A stretch of 64,000 nt of DNA from Pseudoduganella rivuli (GTDB taxonomy: Bacteria; Pseudomonadota; Gammaproteobacteria; Burkholderiales; Burkholderiaceae_D): contig NZ_WKJJ01000023.1 of assembly GCF_009674485.1 (NCBI RefSeq), positions 62,001 to 126,000 of the forward strand, read 5' to 3'. Positions 52,145 to 64,000 of this stretch are shown here, in pieces. The notes beneath the pieces were generated by a model. That model was not told where the DNA came from, searched no databases, and saw only the letters and a list, made by a program, of their open reading frames with translations. Position 1 is the stretch's first letter, and each line of letters starts with the position of its first letter. The translations under genes were made by a program, and so were the position numbers.

Positions 52145-52576
52145 ATGGCAAAGAAAATCATTGGCTTTATCAAGCTGCAAGTGCCAGCAGGTAAAGCAAA
52201 CCCATCCCCTCCAATCGGTCCAGCGCTGGGTCAGCGCGGTCTGAACATCATGGAATTCTGCAAAGCGTTCAACGCGCAGACCCAAGGTATGGAACCAGGC
52301 ATGCCGATCCCAGTCGTGATCACCGCATTTGCCGACAAGTCCTTCACCTTCGTGATGAAGACCCCTCCAGCAACCTACCTGATCAAGAAGCACTCGGGCG
52401 TGACCAAAGGTTCGTCCAAGCCGCATACCGACAAGGTTGGCAAGCTGACCCGCGCTCAAGCGGAAGAAATCGCTAAACTGAAAACCCCGGACCTGACCGC
52501 TGCCGACCTGGACGCCGCTGTGCGCACCATCGCTGGCTCCGCTCGTTCGATGGGCATCACCGTAGAGGGCATCTGA
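52145..52576 (+). CDS. rplK: 50S ribosomal protein L11
   Basis: 143 residues, normal length. The N-terminal block KIIGFIKLQVPAGKANPSPP and GPALGQRGLNIMEFCKAFN are diagnostic. It binds 23S rRNA at the GTPase centre. rplA begins two bases after its stop, so the pair is coupled. Confidence 0.98.
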   Translation: MAKKIIGFIKLQVPAGKANPSPPIGPALGQRGLNIMEFCKAFNAQTQGMEPGMPIPVVITAFADKSFTFVMKTPPATYLIKKHSGVTKGSSKPHTDKVGKLTRAQAEEIAKLKTPDLTAADLDAAVRTIAGSARSMGITVEGI

Positions 52577-52578
52577 TC

Positions 52579-53274
52579 ATGGCAAAACTGTCCAAGCGCG
52601 CTCAAGCCATCAAGGCTAAAGTAGACCGTACCAAAGTGTACGCTTTCGACAACGCTGTCGCCCTGGTCAAAGAACTGGCTACCGCCAAGTTCAACGAATC
52701 GATCGACGTGTCCGTGCAACTGGGCGTGGATCCGAAGAAATCGGACCAGGTTGTTCGCGGTTCCGTGGTTCTGCCAGCAGGCACCGGCAAGACCGTGCGC
52801 GTTGCTGTGTTCGCAACCGGTGACAAGGCTGAAGCTGCTAAAGCAGCTGGCGCCGACGTGGTTGGTATGGAAGACCTGGCTGAGCGCGTCAAAGCCGGCG
52901 ACATGCCTTTCGACATCGTCATCGCTTCGCCAGACACCATGCGTATCGTTGGTACCCTGGGTCAGATCCTGGGCCCACGTGGCCTGATGCCTAACCCGAA
53001 AGTTGGCACCGTTACCCCTGACGTCGCTACCGCCGTGAAAAACGCGAAAGCCGGCCAGGTTCAGTACCGTACCGACAAGGCAGGTATCATCCACGCGACC
53101 ATCGGCCGCAAATCGTTCGCTGACGCTGACCTGAAGAGCAACCTGGTTGCCCTGATCGACGCGCTGAACAAAGCGAAACCAGCATCGTCGAAAGGCGTGT
53201 ACCTGCGCAAGGTCGCCATCTCGTCGACCATGGGCGCTGGTGTCCGCGTTGACCACGCTGGCCTGTCCGCTTAA
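52579..53274 (+). CDS. rplA: 50S ribosomal protein L1
   Basis: 231 residues. The family block GILGPRGLMPNPKVGTV (here QILGPRGLMPNPKVGTV) and the N-terminal RAQAIKAKVDRTK are seen. It forms the L1 stalk and in other bacteria represses its own operon by binding the mRNA. Confidence 0.98.
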   Translation: MAKLSKRAQAIKAKVDRTKVYAFDNAVALVKELATAKFNESIDVSVQLGVDPKKSDQVVRGSVVLPAGTGKTVRVAVFATGDKAEAAKAAGADVVGMEDLAERVKAGDMPFDIVIASPDTMRIVGTLGQILGPRGLMPNPKVGTVTPDVATAVKNAKAGQVQYRTDKAGIIHATIGRKSFADADLKSNLVALIDALNKAKPASSKGVYLRKVAISSTMGAGVRVDHAGLSA

Positions 53275-53291
53275 GTTTTAAAGAATTAAGT

Positions 53292-53419
53292 CCCGGCAGA
53301 AATGCCGGGCGGATCTTTGGGCTGGTGGTGTGGCGGAAGCCGCGCCATCAGGCAATCAAAGACCGTTGGGCTGGAGGCAGCAGGCAGGCCGAAGGTTAAT
53401 CGCCGTGAGGCGCCCAACG
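53292..53419 (+). promoter_or_regulatory. rplJ leader: attenuator-like hairpin and L10-type leader stem
   Basis: The 254-base rplA-rplJ gap contains a perfect hairpin CCCGGCA-GAAA-TGCCGGG (53292-53309) and a separate long-range stem CGTTGGGC (53364-53371) / GCCCAACG (53412-53419) enclosing a branched GC-rich region. The position matches the L10-L12 autoregulatory leader of other bacteria, where L10 binding lowers translation of rplJL. The exact kink-turn site was not resolved by eye. Confidence 0.65.
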
Positions 53420-53528
53420 CAGATGGTGTACCCGATCAAGTTTTGCAGTCCATTGGACTCCTAACCTCGGACGCCGTTGTTCGAACCGATACCGGGCATT
53501 TGCCCAGTATCATTTAAGGAGGTTGACC

Positions 53529-54047
53529 GTGGGTCTCAATCTGAATGACAAAAAGGCCGTCGTCGCCGAAGTTTCCGCAAAAGTAGCAACTGCGCAAACC
53601 ATCGTCGTGGCCGAGTACCGTGGCATCCAGGTTGGTCACTTGACTAAACTCCGTGCCAATGCGCGTGCCCAGGGCGTCTACCTGCGTGTTCTGAAGAACA
53701 CGCTGGCTCGTCGCTCCGTGGAAGGTACGCAGTTCGCCCCTCTGGCTGACGCCATGACCGGCCCGCTGATCTACTCGATCTCGGATGATGCCGTTGCTGC
53801 TGCGAAAATCATCGCTGATTTCGCAAAAACCAACGACAAACTGGTTGTGAAAGCTGGTAACTATGCAGGCAAACAGCTCGACGTAGCTGGCGTTGCCGCA
53901 TTGGCGAGCATTCCTAGCCGTGAAGTCCTCATCTCGCAGCTGTTGGGCGTTATGCTGGCTCCGGTGTCGGGCTTTGCACGTGGTCTGGCTGCTCTGGCAG
54001 CGAAGAAAAGCGAAGGCGCTCCGGCTGCCGAAGAAGCTGCTGCTTAA
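53529..54047 (+). CDS. rplJ: 50S ribosomal protein L10
   Basis: 172 residues. The start is GTG at 53529, placed seven bases after a perfect AAGGAGG (53516-53522), giving the family start M-G-L-N-L-N-D-K-K. A TTG two codons upstream is less well spaced. It has TIVVAEYRGIQVGHLTKLR and VLKNTLARRSVEGT. It holds the L7/L12 stalk dimers and probably represses its own mRNA. Confidence 0.97.
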   Translation: MGLNLNDKKAVVAEVSAKVATAQTIVVAEYRGIQVGHLTKLRANARAQGVYLRVLKNTLARRSVEGTQFAPLADAMTGPLIYSISDDAVAAAKIIADFAKTNDKLVVKAGNYAGKQLDVAGVAALASIPSREVLISQLLGVMLAPVSGFARGLAALAAKKSEGAPAAEEAAA

Positions 54048-54114
54048 TTGCAGTAGTGCGCTTTTTCTTTCAAGTAATCAATTCTGTAGCATACAAACAA
54101 ATTAGGAGTTTCAA

Positions 54115-54489
54115 ATGGCAATTTCCAAAGACGACATCCTGAACGCAGTTAGCGAAATGTCCGTAATGGACCTGAACGAACTGGTTAAGGCTTTCGAAGA
54201 AAAATTCGGCGTGTCGGCAGCAGCAATGGCTGCTCCAGCAGCCGGCGGCGGCGCAGCTGCTGCGGCAGTTGAAGAGCAAACCGAGTTCAACCTGGTTCTG
54301 GCCGAAGTTGGCGCGAACAAAGTTGGCGTGATTAAAGTTGTTCGTGAAATCACCGGTCTGGGCCTGAAAGAAGCCAAAGACGTAGTGGACGGCGCACCGA
54401 AGACCGTTAAAGAAGCTATGTCGAAAGCTGACGCTGAAGCCGCTAAGAAGAAGCTGGAAGAAGCTGGCGCCAAGGCTGAACTGAAGTAA
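54115..54489 (+). CDS. rplL: 50S ribosomal protein L7/L12
   Basis: 124 residues: N-terminal dimerisation domain, Ala/Gly-rich hinge (AAPAAGGGAAAAAVEEQTEF) and C-terminal domain with KVGVIKVVREITGLGLKEAK. It recruits translation GTPases. Several copies per ribosome are needed, and a hairpin after the gene may reduce read-through into rpoB. Confidence 0.98.
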   Translation: MAISKDDILNAVSEMSVMDLNELVKAFEEKFGVSAAAMAAPAAGGGAAAAAVEEQTEFNLVLAEVGANKVGVIKVVREITGLGLKEAKDVVDGAPKTVKEAMSKADAEAAKKKLEEAGAKAELK

Positions 54490-54522
54490 TCTTGTTGTAC
54501 CGGCGGGTAGTTTAAACGCCGA

Positions 54523-54573
54523 GAGCCAAAGCCAGATACTCCTCCTGGAAGGGGGGAGTGTCGGCTTTGGCTC
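54523..54573 (+). terminator. Attenuator-like hairpin between rplL and rpoB
   Basis: GAGCCAAAGCC (54523-54533) pairs perfectly with GGCTTTGGCTC (54563-54573), with a further inner C-rich/G-rich stem. A weak CCTTTG tail follows. In E. coli the same place holds a partial terminator and an RNase III site that set the ratio of ribosomal protein to polymerase mRNA; the same role is likely here. Confidence 0.65.
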
Positions 54574-54717
54574 CTTTGTCGTCTGTATCGTATTTGTAGC
54601 AGTAAGTCACCTTGTTCGTACCACCGACCTGGAGACGATAGCGGATTGAAGTTTCACCGGTATTAAACCAGCTGAAACTTGAATTTTCTATCCTTTCCTG
54701 TCACTCACGGAGTGTCC

Positions 54718-58827
<4,110 letters not shown>

Positions 58828-58905
58828 GACACTGCACGCAGCCTGGCCATCCGCACCTGCGGTGGCCGGGCAAGTTTAAGAATTCATCACTACCTGGAGT
58901 GATAC

Positions 58906-61900
58906 ATGAAAGCCCTGCTCGATTTATTCAAGCAAGTACAGCAAAACGAGAGCTTCGACGCGATCAAGATCGGTCTGGCTTCTCCTGAAAAAATCCGTTC
59001 GTGGTCCTACGGCGAAGTTAAAAAGCCGGAAACCATCAACTACCGTACCTTCAAGCCGGAACGCGATGGTCTGTTCTGCGCGAAGATCTTTGGCCCGATC
59101 AAGGACTACGAGTGCCTGTGCGGCAAGTACAAGCGCCTGAAACACCGCGGCGTCATCTGCGAAAAGTGCGGCGTTGAAGTCACGCTGGCCAAGGTGCGCC
59201 GTGAGCGCATGGGCCACATCGAGCTGGCTTCGCCTACCGCCCACATCTGGTTCCTGAAATCGCTGCCGTCGCGCCTGGGCATGGTGCTGGACATGACGCT
59301 GCGCGATATCGAACGCGTGCTGTACTTCGAAGCATACGTCGTGACCGATCCTGGCATGACCCCGCTGAAGAAGTGCCAGATCATGTCGGAAGACGATTAC
59401 GCCGCCAAGTACGAAGAGTACGGCGACGACTTCACCGCCTACATGGGCGCCGAAGGTATCCGTGAACTGCTGCGCTCGATCGACATCCACCGCGATGCCG
59501 AAGCCCTGCGCGTGGAACTGAAGGAATCGAAGTCCGAAGCGAAGATCAAGAAGTACGCCAAGCGCCTGAAAGTGCTGGAAGCGTTCCAGCGTTCCGGCAT
59601 CAAGCCTGACTGGATGATCATGGAAGTGCTGCCGGTGCTGCCACCGGAACTGCGTCCACTGGTTCCCCTGGATGGCGGCCGCTTCGCGACCTCCGACCTG
59701 AACGACCTGTATCGCCGCGTCATCAACCGTAACAACCGTCTGAAACGCCTGATGGAGCTGCGCGCTCCAGAGATCATCACGCGTAACGAAAAGCGTATGC
59801 TGCAGGAAGCAGTGGACTCGCTGCTGGACAACGGCCGTCGCGGCAAAGCGATGACCGGCGCCAACAAGCGTCCGCTGAAATCGCTGGCAGAGATGATCAA
59901 AGGTAAGGGCGGCCGCTTCCGTCAAAACTTGCTGGGTAAGCGCGTCGACTACTCGGGCCGTTCGGTCATCGTGGTGGGTCCGCAGCTGAAACTGCACCAG
60001 TGCGGTCTGCCGAAGCTGATGGCGCTGGAACTGTTCAAGCCATTCATCTTCAACAAGCTGGAACTGATGGGTCTGGCAACGACCATCAAGGCGGCGAAGA
60101 AGCTGGTGGAAGTGCAAGAACCAGTCGTGTGGGACATCCTGGAAGAAGTCATCCGCGAACACCCGATCATGCTGAACCGCGCACCAACGCTGCACCGTCT
60201 GGGTATCCAGGCGTTCGAGCCGGTGCTGATCGAAGGCAAGGCCATCCAGCTGCACCCGCTGGTCTGCGCGGCATTCAATGCTGACTTCGACGGTGACCAG
60301 ATGGCAGTTCACGTGCCGCTGTCGATCGAAGCACAGATGGAAGCCCGTACGCTGATGCTGGCGTCGAACAACATCCTGTTCCCGTCGAACGGCGAACCAT
60401 CGATCGTTCCTTCGCAGGATATCGTGCTGGGTCTGTACTACGCGACCCGCGAAGCGATCAACGCCAAGGGCGAGGGCATGCTGTTCCCGGACGTGTCGGA
60501 AGTGATCCGCGCGTACGACAACAAGGAAGTGGAACTGGCGACCCGCATCACGGTGCGTATCGTTGAAAATCCAAAGGATCCGGTGACGGGCGAATTCGTG
60601 CGCACGCTGACGCGCTACGAAACCACCGTGGGCCGCGCCATCCTGTCGGAAATCCTGCCGAAAGGCTTGCCATTCAGCGTACTGAACCGTCCGCTGAAGA
60701 AGAAAGAGATTTCCAAGCTGATCAACACGTCGTTCCGCAAGTGCGGCCTGCGCGCCACCGTGGTGTTTGCCGACCAGCTGATGCAGTCGGGCTTCCGCCT
60801 GGCAACCCGCGCCGGTATCTCGATTTGCGTCGACGACATGCTGGTTCCGGAAGTCAAGAAAACCATGATTTCCACCGCTGAAGCGGAAGTCAAACAGATC
60901 GAGCAGCAGTACGCTTCCGGTCTGGTGACCGCTGGCGAGCGTTACAACAAAGTGGTCGACATCTGGGGTAAAACCTCCGACGAAGTCGGCAAGGCCATGA
61001 TGGACCACCTGAAAGTGGAAAACGTCACCAAGCGCGACGGCACCCAGACCACCCAGGAATCGTTCAACGCGATTTACATGATGGCTGACTCGGGCGCCCG
61101 TGGTTCGGCGGCACAGATTCGCCAGCTGGCGGGTATGCGTGGTCTGATGGCGAAACCGGACGGTTCGATTATTGAAACGCCGATTACCGCGAACTTCCGC
61201 GAAGGCCTGAACGTTTTGCAGTACTTCATCTCGACCCACGGCGCTCGTAAAGGTCTGGCGGATACGGCACTGAAGACCGCAAACTCGGGTTACCTGACCC
61301 GTCGTCTGGTGGACGTGACGCAGGATCTGGTGGTGATCGAAGACGATTGCGGCACCTCGAACGGCACGCTGATGAAGGCGATGGTCGAAGGCGGTGAAGT
61401 CATCGAAGCATTGCGCGACCGTATCCTGGGCCGCGTGGCAGGCACCGACATCGTCAATCCTGAAACCCAGGAAACCGTGTACGAAGCCGGCACCCTGCTG
61501 GACGAAGACATGGTCGAAGAAGTCGAACGCATGGGCATCGACGAAGTCAAAGTCCGCACCCCGCTGACTTGCGACACGCGTTACGGCCTGTGCGCCAAGT
61601 GCTACGGCCGCGACCTGGGCCGCGGCCTGCTGGTCAACGCCGGTGAAGCAGTTGGCGTGGTGGCGGCGCAGTCGATCGGTGAGCCGGGTACCCAGCTGAC
61701 CATGCGTACCTTCCACATCGGTGGTGCGGCATCGCGTGCGGCAGTGGCGTCGTCGGTGGAAGCCAAGTCGAACGGCACCATCCGCTTCACGTCGACCATG
61801 CGTTACGTGACCAACGGCAAAGGCGCGCAGATCGTCATTTCCCGTTCGGGCGAAGTCCTGATCACCGACGACCACGGCCGTGAGCGCGAGCGCCACAAGG

Positions 61901-63147
61901 TGCCGTACGGCGCGACCCTGATCGTCAAGGATGGCATGACGGTGAAAGCCGGCGTCGCCCTGGCAACGTGGGATCCGCTGACCCGTCCGATCATTACCGA
62001 GTACGCCGGTACGGTGCGCTTCGAGAACGTCGAGGAAGGCGTGACCGTGGCCCGTCAGGTGGACGAGGTGACCGGTCTGTCGACCCTGGTGGTCATCGAT
62101 GCGAAACGCCGCGGTAACCTGACCAAGACCATGCGTCCGCAGGTGAAACTGCTGAACGAAGACGGCCATGAAGTGAAGATTGCCGGTACCGAACACGCTG
62201 TGGCGATCGGTTTCCAGGTTGGCGCACTGATCATGGTGAAAGACGGCCAGCAAGTGTCCGTGGGTGAGGTTCTGGCGCGTATCCCGACCGAATCGCAGAA
62301 AACCCGTGACATTACCGGTGGTCTGCCACGTGTTGCAGAACTGTTCGAAGCCCGTTCGCCGAAAGACGCGGGCATGCTGGCGGAAGTTACCGGTACGGTT
62401 GCGTTTGGTAAAGAAACCAAGGGCAAGCAGCGTCTGGAAATCACCGACATGGACGGCAACAAGCACGAGTTCCTGATTACCAAGGACAAGCAAGTGCTGG
62501 TGCACGACGGCCAGGTGGTGAACAAGGGCGAGATGATCGTGGACGGCCCGGCCGATCCGCAAGACATCCTGCGCCTGCTGGGTATCGAAGCGCTGGCGCG
62601 TTACATCGTTGACGAAGTGCAGGACGTGTACCGTCTGCAGGGCGTGAAGATTAACGACAAGCACATCGAGGTGATCGTTCGCCAGATGCTGCGCCGTGTT
62701 CAGATCGTCAATGCCGGCGACACCGACTACATCGTCGGCGAGCAGGTGGAGCGTTCGGAACTGCTGGAAGAGAACGACAAGGTCAACGCCGTGGGCAAGA
62801 TCCCTGCAACGTACGAAAACGTGCTGCTGGGTATTACCAAGGCATCGCTGTCGACCGACTCGTTCATCTCGGCCGCATCGTTCCAGGAAACCACCCGCGT
62901 GCTGACCGAAGCTGCGATCATGGGCAAGCGCGATGGTCTGCGCGGCCTGAAAGAAAACGTGATCGTCGGCCGTCTGATTCCAGGCGGTACCGGTCTGGCC
63001 TTCCACCGCGCCCGCCGCGAGAAGGAAGTGTGGGAAGCCGAAGAGCGCAAAGCGCTGCTGGAAGCCGAAAAAGCTGCCGCCATCGCCACCGCCCAGGAAG
63101 AGCTGTCGGAACACGCTGCTCAGCATCCGGAAGGCGATAGCCAATAA
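58906..63147 (+). CDS. rpoC: RNA polymerase beta' subunit
   Basis: 1413 residues. The N-terminal zinc site is CLCGKYKRLKHRGVICEKCG. The catalytic NADFDGDQMAVH coordinates the active-site magnesium. The second zinc site is in CDTRYGLCAKCYGRDL. The C-terminal tail after SLSTDSFISAASFQETTRVL is Ala/Glu-rich. It ends the ribosomal-polymerase operon, followed by a strong terminator. Confidence 0.99.
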   Translation: MKALLDLFKQVQQNESFDAIKIGLASPEKIRSWSYGEVKKPETINYRTFKPERDGLFCAKIFGPIKDYECLCGKYKRLKHRGVICEKCGVEVTLAKVRRERMGHIELASPTAHIWFLKSLPSRLGMVLDMTLRDIERVLYFEAYVVTDPGMTPLKKCQIMSEDDYAAKYEEYGDDFTAYMGAEGIRELLRSIDIHRDAEALRVELKESKSEAKIKKYAKRLKVLEAFQRSGIKPDWMIMEVLPVLPPELRPLVPLDGGRFATSDLNDLYRRVINRNNRLKRLMELRAPEIITRNEKRMLQEAVDSLLDNGRRGKAMTGANKRPLKSLAEMIKGKGGRFRQNLLGKRVDYSGRSVIVVGPQLKLHQCGLPKLMALELFKPFIFNKLELMGLATTIKAAKKLVEVQEPVVWDILEEVIREHPIMLNRAPTLHRLGIQAFEPVLIEGKAIQLHPLVCAAFNADFDGDQMAVHVPLSIEAQMEARTLMLASNNILFPSNGEPSIVPSQDIVLGLYYATREAINAKGEGMLFPDVSEVIRAYDNKEVELATRITVRIVENPKDPVTGEFVRTLTRYETTVGRAILSEILPKGLPFSVLNRPLKKKEISKLINTSFRKCGLRATVVFADQLMQSGFRLATRAGISICVDDMLVPEVKKTMISTAEAEVKQIEQQYASGLVTAGERYNKVVDIWGKTSDEVGKAMMDHLKVENVTKRDGTQTTQESFNAIYMMADSGARGSAAQIRQLAGMRGLMAKPDGSIIETPITANFREGLNVLQYFISTHGARKGLADTALKTANSGYLTRRLVDVTQDLVVIEDDCGTSNGTLMKAMVEGGEVIEALRDRILGRVAGTDIVNPETQETVYEAGTLLDEDMVEEVERMGIDEVKVRTPLTCDTRYGLCAKCYGRDLGRGLLVNAGEAVGVVAAQSIGEPGTQLTMRTFHIGGAASRAAVASSVEAKSNGTIRFTSTMRYVTNGKGAQIVISRSGEVLITDDHGRERERHKVPYGATLIVKDGMTVKAGVALATWDPLTRPIITEYAGTVRFENVEEGVTVARQVDEVTGLSTLVVIDAKRRGNLTKTMRPQVKLLNEDGHEVKIAGTEHAVAIGFQVGALIMVKDGQQVSVGEVLARIPTESQKTRDITGGLPRVAELFEARSPKDAGMLAEVTGTVAFGKETKGKQRLEITDMDGNKHEFLITKDKQVLVHDGQVVNKGEMIVDGPADPQDILRLLGIEALARYIVDEVQDVYRLQGVKINDKHIEVIVRQMLRRVQIVNAGDTDYIVGEQVERSELLEENDKVNAVGKIPATYENVLLGITKASLSTDSFISAASFQETTRVLTEAAIMGKRDGLRGLKENVIVGRLIPGGTGLAFHRARREKEVWEAEERKALLEAEKAAAIATAQEELSEHAAQHPEGDSQ

Positions 63148-63165
63148 TCAGTACAAAAGTAGCAA

Positions 63166-63192
63166 AAAACGGCGCCTCGGCGCCGTTTTTTT
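63166..63192 (+). terminator. Intrinsic terminator after rpoC
   Basis: AAAACGGCGCC and GGCGCCGTTTT form a perfect 11-bp stem with a two-base spacer, followed by more T. It marks the boundary between the core operon and the AT-rich accessory DNA. Confidence 0.95.
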
Positions 63193-63241
63193 ATAGCTCA
63201 ACGTGATTCTTAGTTGCATTTTTGCATGCTATATAAGTAAT

Positions 63242-63292
63242 ATGTACCTTCAATGTATGAGGAAAGCTATGTCTGAGGCGGCTAAGCAATGA
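63242..63292 (+). CDS. Possible short leader ORF before the methylase
   Basis: A 16-codon frame (M-Y-L-Q-C-M-R-K-A-M-S-E-A-A-K-Q) whose TGA overlaps the methylase ATG (ATGA). The frame is open a little further upstream from a GTG at 63203. It may simply couple translation. There is no other support. Confidence 0.25.
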   Translation: MYLQCMRKAMSEAAKQ

Positions 63293-64000
63293 GCTTCTTG
63301 CGATGGGCAGGTAGTAAAAAGCAGCTGGGAGATATTCTGGAAAATTGCTGGTATGCCGCACAAACTCTAGGAGGAAGCGGACGTTATATCGAAGCATTTT
63401 GCGGTTCAGCATCTCTTTTTTTTCGATTGAAGCCGAAGGCCGGTATATTGATCGATGTGAACCAACCTTTGGTTGAGATGTATGAGGTGGTAAAAACTTC
63501 GCCACGAAAGTTGTCAGCTCTAATTAATGAATTTCCTATAGGGGAGTCTTTTTATTATGAACTACGAGATAGTGGGGAGTACCAAGGAAGTAAACTAAGC
63601 CGCGCTGCACGATTTATATACTTGAATAGGTTTTGTTTTAACGGTTTGTATAGAACAAATAGAGAAGGAAAATTTAACGTTCCTTTTGGGGCTGGGCGAA
63701 ATGGTAGTTTGCCGACCTTAGATCAGTTGCTGCAGGCATCCCAATCGTTGAGAGATGTCAGGGTTTTAAATGATGATTTTTCCGTTATTCGAAAAAATGT
63801 GAAAAAAGGAGATTTTGTCTATCTTGATCCTCCTTACGCAAAGCGTAACCATTCACTTGATCTGCAATATGGCCCTGATGTGTTTGGGGTAGATGATTTA
63901 TCACGATTATATTCTCTTCTTGAATATATTGATAAAAAAGGTGCCTACTTCGTTTTTTCTTACGTGCAGTGTGATGAAGTGAAAGAGTTCGTGAAAACTT
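63289..64000 (+). CDS. D12-class (Dam-like) DNA adenine-N6 methyltransferase, 3' end cut by the window
   Basis: 237 codons are visible from the ATG at 63289 (GAGGCGG upstream), open at the window edge. Motifs of the Dam/D12 family are in order: RWAGSKKQL near the N-terminus, the SAM motif YIEAFCGSASLFF, the segment LNRFCFNGLYRTNREGKFN with VPFG, and the catalytic DPPYA (about residue 180). The gene is much richer in A and T than the rest of the window, with codon use unlike its neighbours. It is probably part of a transferred restriction, phage-defence or mobile element whose other genes lie to the right. Confidence 0.88.
   Translation, partial: MSFLRWAGSKKQLGDILENCWYAAQTLGGSGRYIEAFCGSASLFFRLKPKAGILIDVNQPLVEMYEVVKTSPRKLSALINEFPIGESFYYELRDSGEYQGSKLSRAARFIYLNRFCFNGLYRTNREGKFNVPFGAGRNGSLPTLDQLLQASQSLRDVRVLNDDFSVIRKNVKKGDFVYLDPPYAKRNHSLDLQYGPDVFGVDDLSRLYSLLEYIDKKGAYFVFSYVQCDEVKEFVKT

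Noticed and set aside
53302..53517. 71-codon frame in the rplA-rplJ gap
   Set aside because: It lies in the structured rplJ leader, has no ribosome site and shows no protein-like pattern.

Overview
The window looks like a chromosomal segment of a betaproteobacterium of the family Oxalobacteraceae (Massilia / Duganella / Janthinobacterium group). This rests on the high-GC codon usage, an ahcY gene led by a SAH riboswitch of the betaproteobacterial type, the tRNA-Tyr/Gly/Thr-tuf-tRNA-Trp-secE-nusG-rplKAJL-rpoBC order, and the general style of the proteins. The genus is an inference. Most of the window is core chromosome. Two stretches look accessory: an RHS locus at about 7.1-13.0 kb, and the AT-rich right edge from about 63.2 kb, which begins with a Dam-like DNA methylase.

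Layout. 0-2.7 kb: the end of an unknown gene, then dapF and two LpxL-type acyltransferases on the minus strand. 2.7-6.9 kb: a methyl-cycle cluster (metK, SAH riboswitch, ahcY, a small holin-like membrane protein, metF). 7.1-13.0 kb: an RHS/YD-repeat system split over consecutive reading frames, of which the N-terminal part, the second and the third each begin with their own signal peptide. The first part carries a single-base frameshift, and the last ends in a variable tip fused to a four-helix membrane segment. 13.1-19.1 kb: fau, a soluble lytic transglycosylase, a GST, cca, a GNAT protein and a periplasmic solute-binding protein. 19.1-24.7 kb: an Lrp/AsnC regulator divergent from hppD, followed by a fused indolepyruvate ferredoxin oxidoreductase; together these suggest aromatic amino-acid catabolism. 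24.8-35.5 kb: a large M48-like membrane protease, an S41 lipoprotein protease, a two-gene signalling operon whose first kinase has an ethylene-receptor-like copper-binding sensor, an M14 carboxypeptidase-like protein and a small unknown protein. 35.5-40.0 kb: ttcA, folB and a FolM-like reductase on the minus strand, then a MidA-like methyltransferase and a J-domain membrane protein. 40.1-49.0 kb: chemotaxis and c-di-GMP genes (MCP, CheW, REC-HD-GYP, HDOD, MASE1-PAS-GGDEF-EAL). 49.1-63.2 kb: the tRNA, translation and RNA polymerase cluster with its leaders and terminator. 63.2-64.0 kb: the start of an AT-rich Dam-like methylase, cut by the window edge.

The strongest candidate for something undescribed is the split RHS locus. 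Its YD shell is interrupted at two points, and at each point a new signal peptide is inserted, so the cell would export separate shell pieces. The second interruption also carries two Ig-like segments. The ethylene-receptor-like kinase, the duplicated start region of the Lrp gene and the metK leader also deserve a second look. No homology search or folding program was run; all assignments come from reading motifs and gene context.
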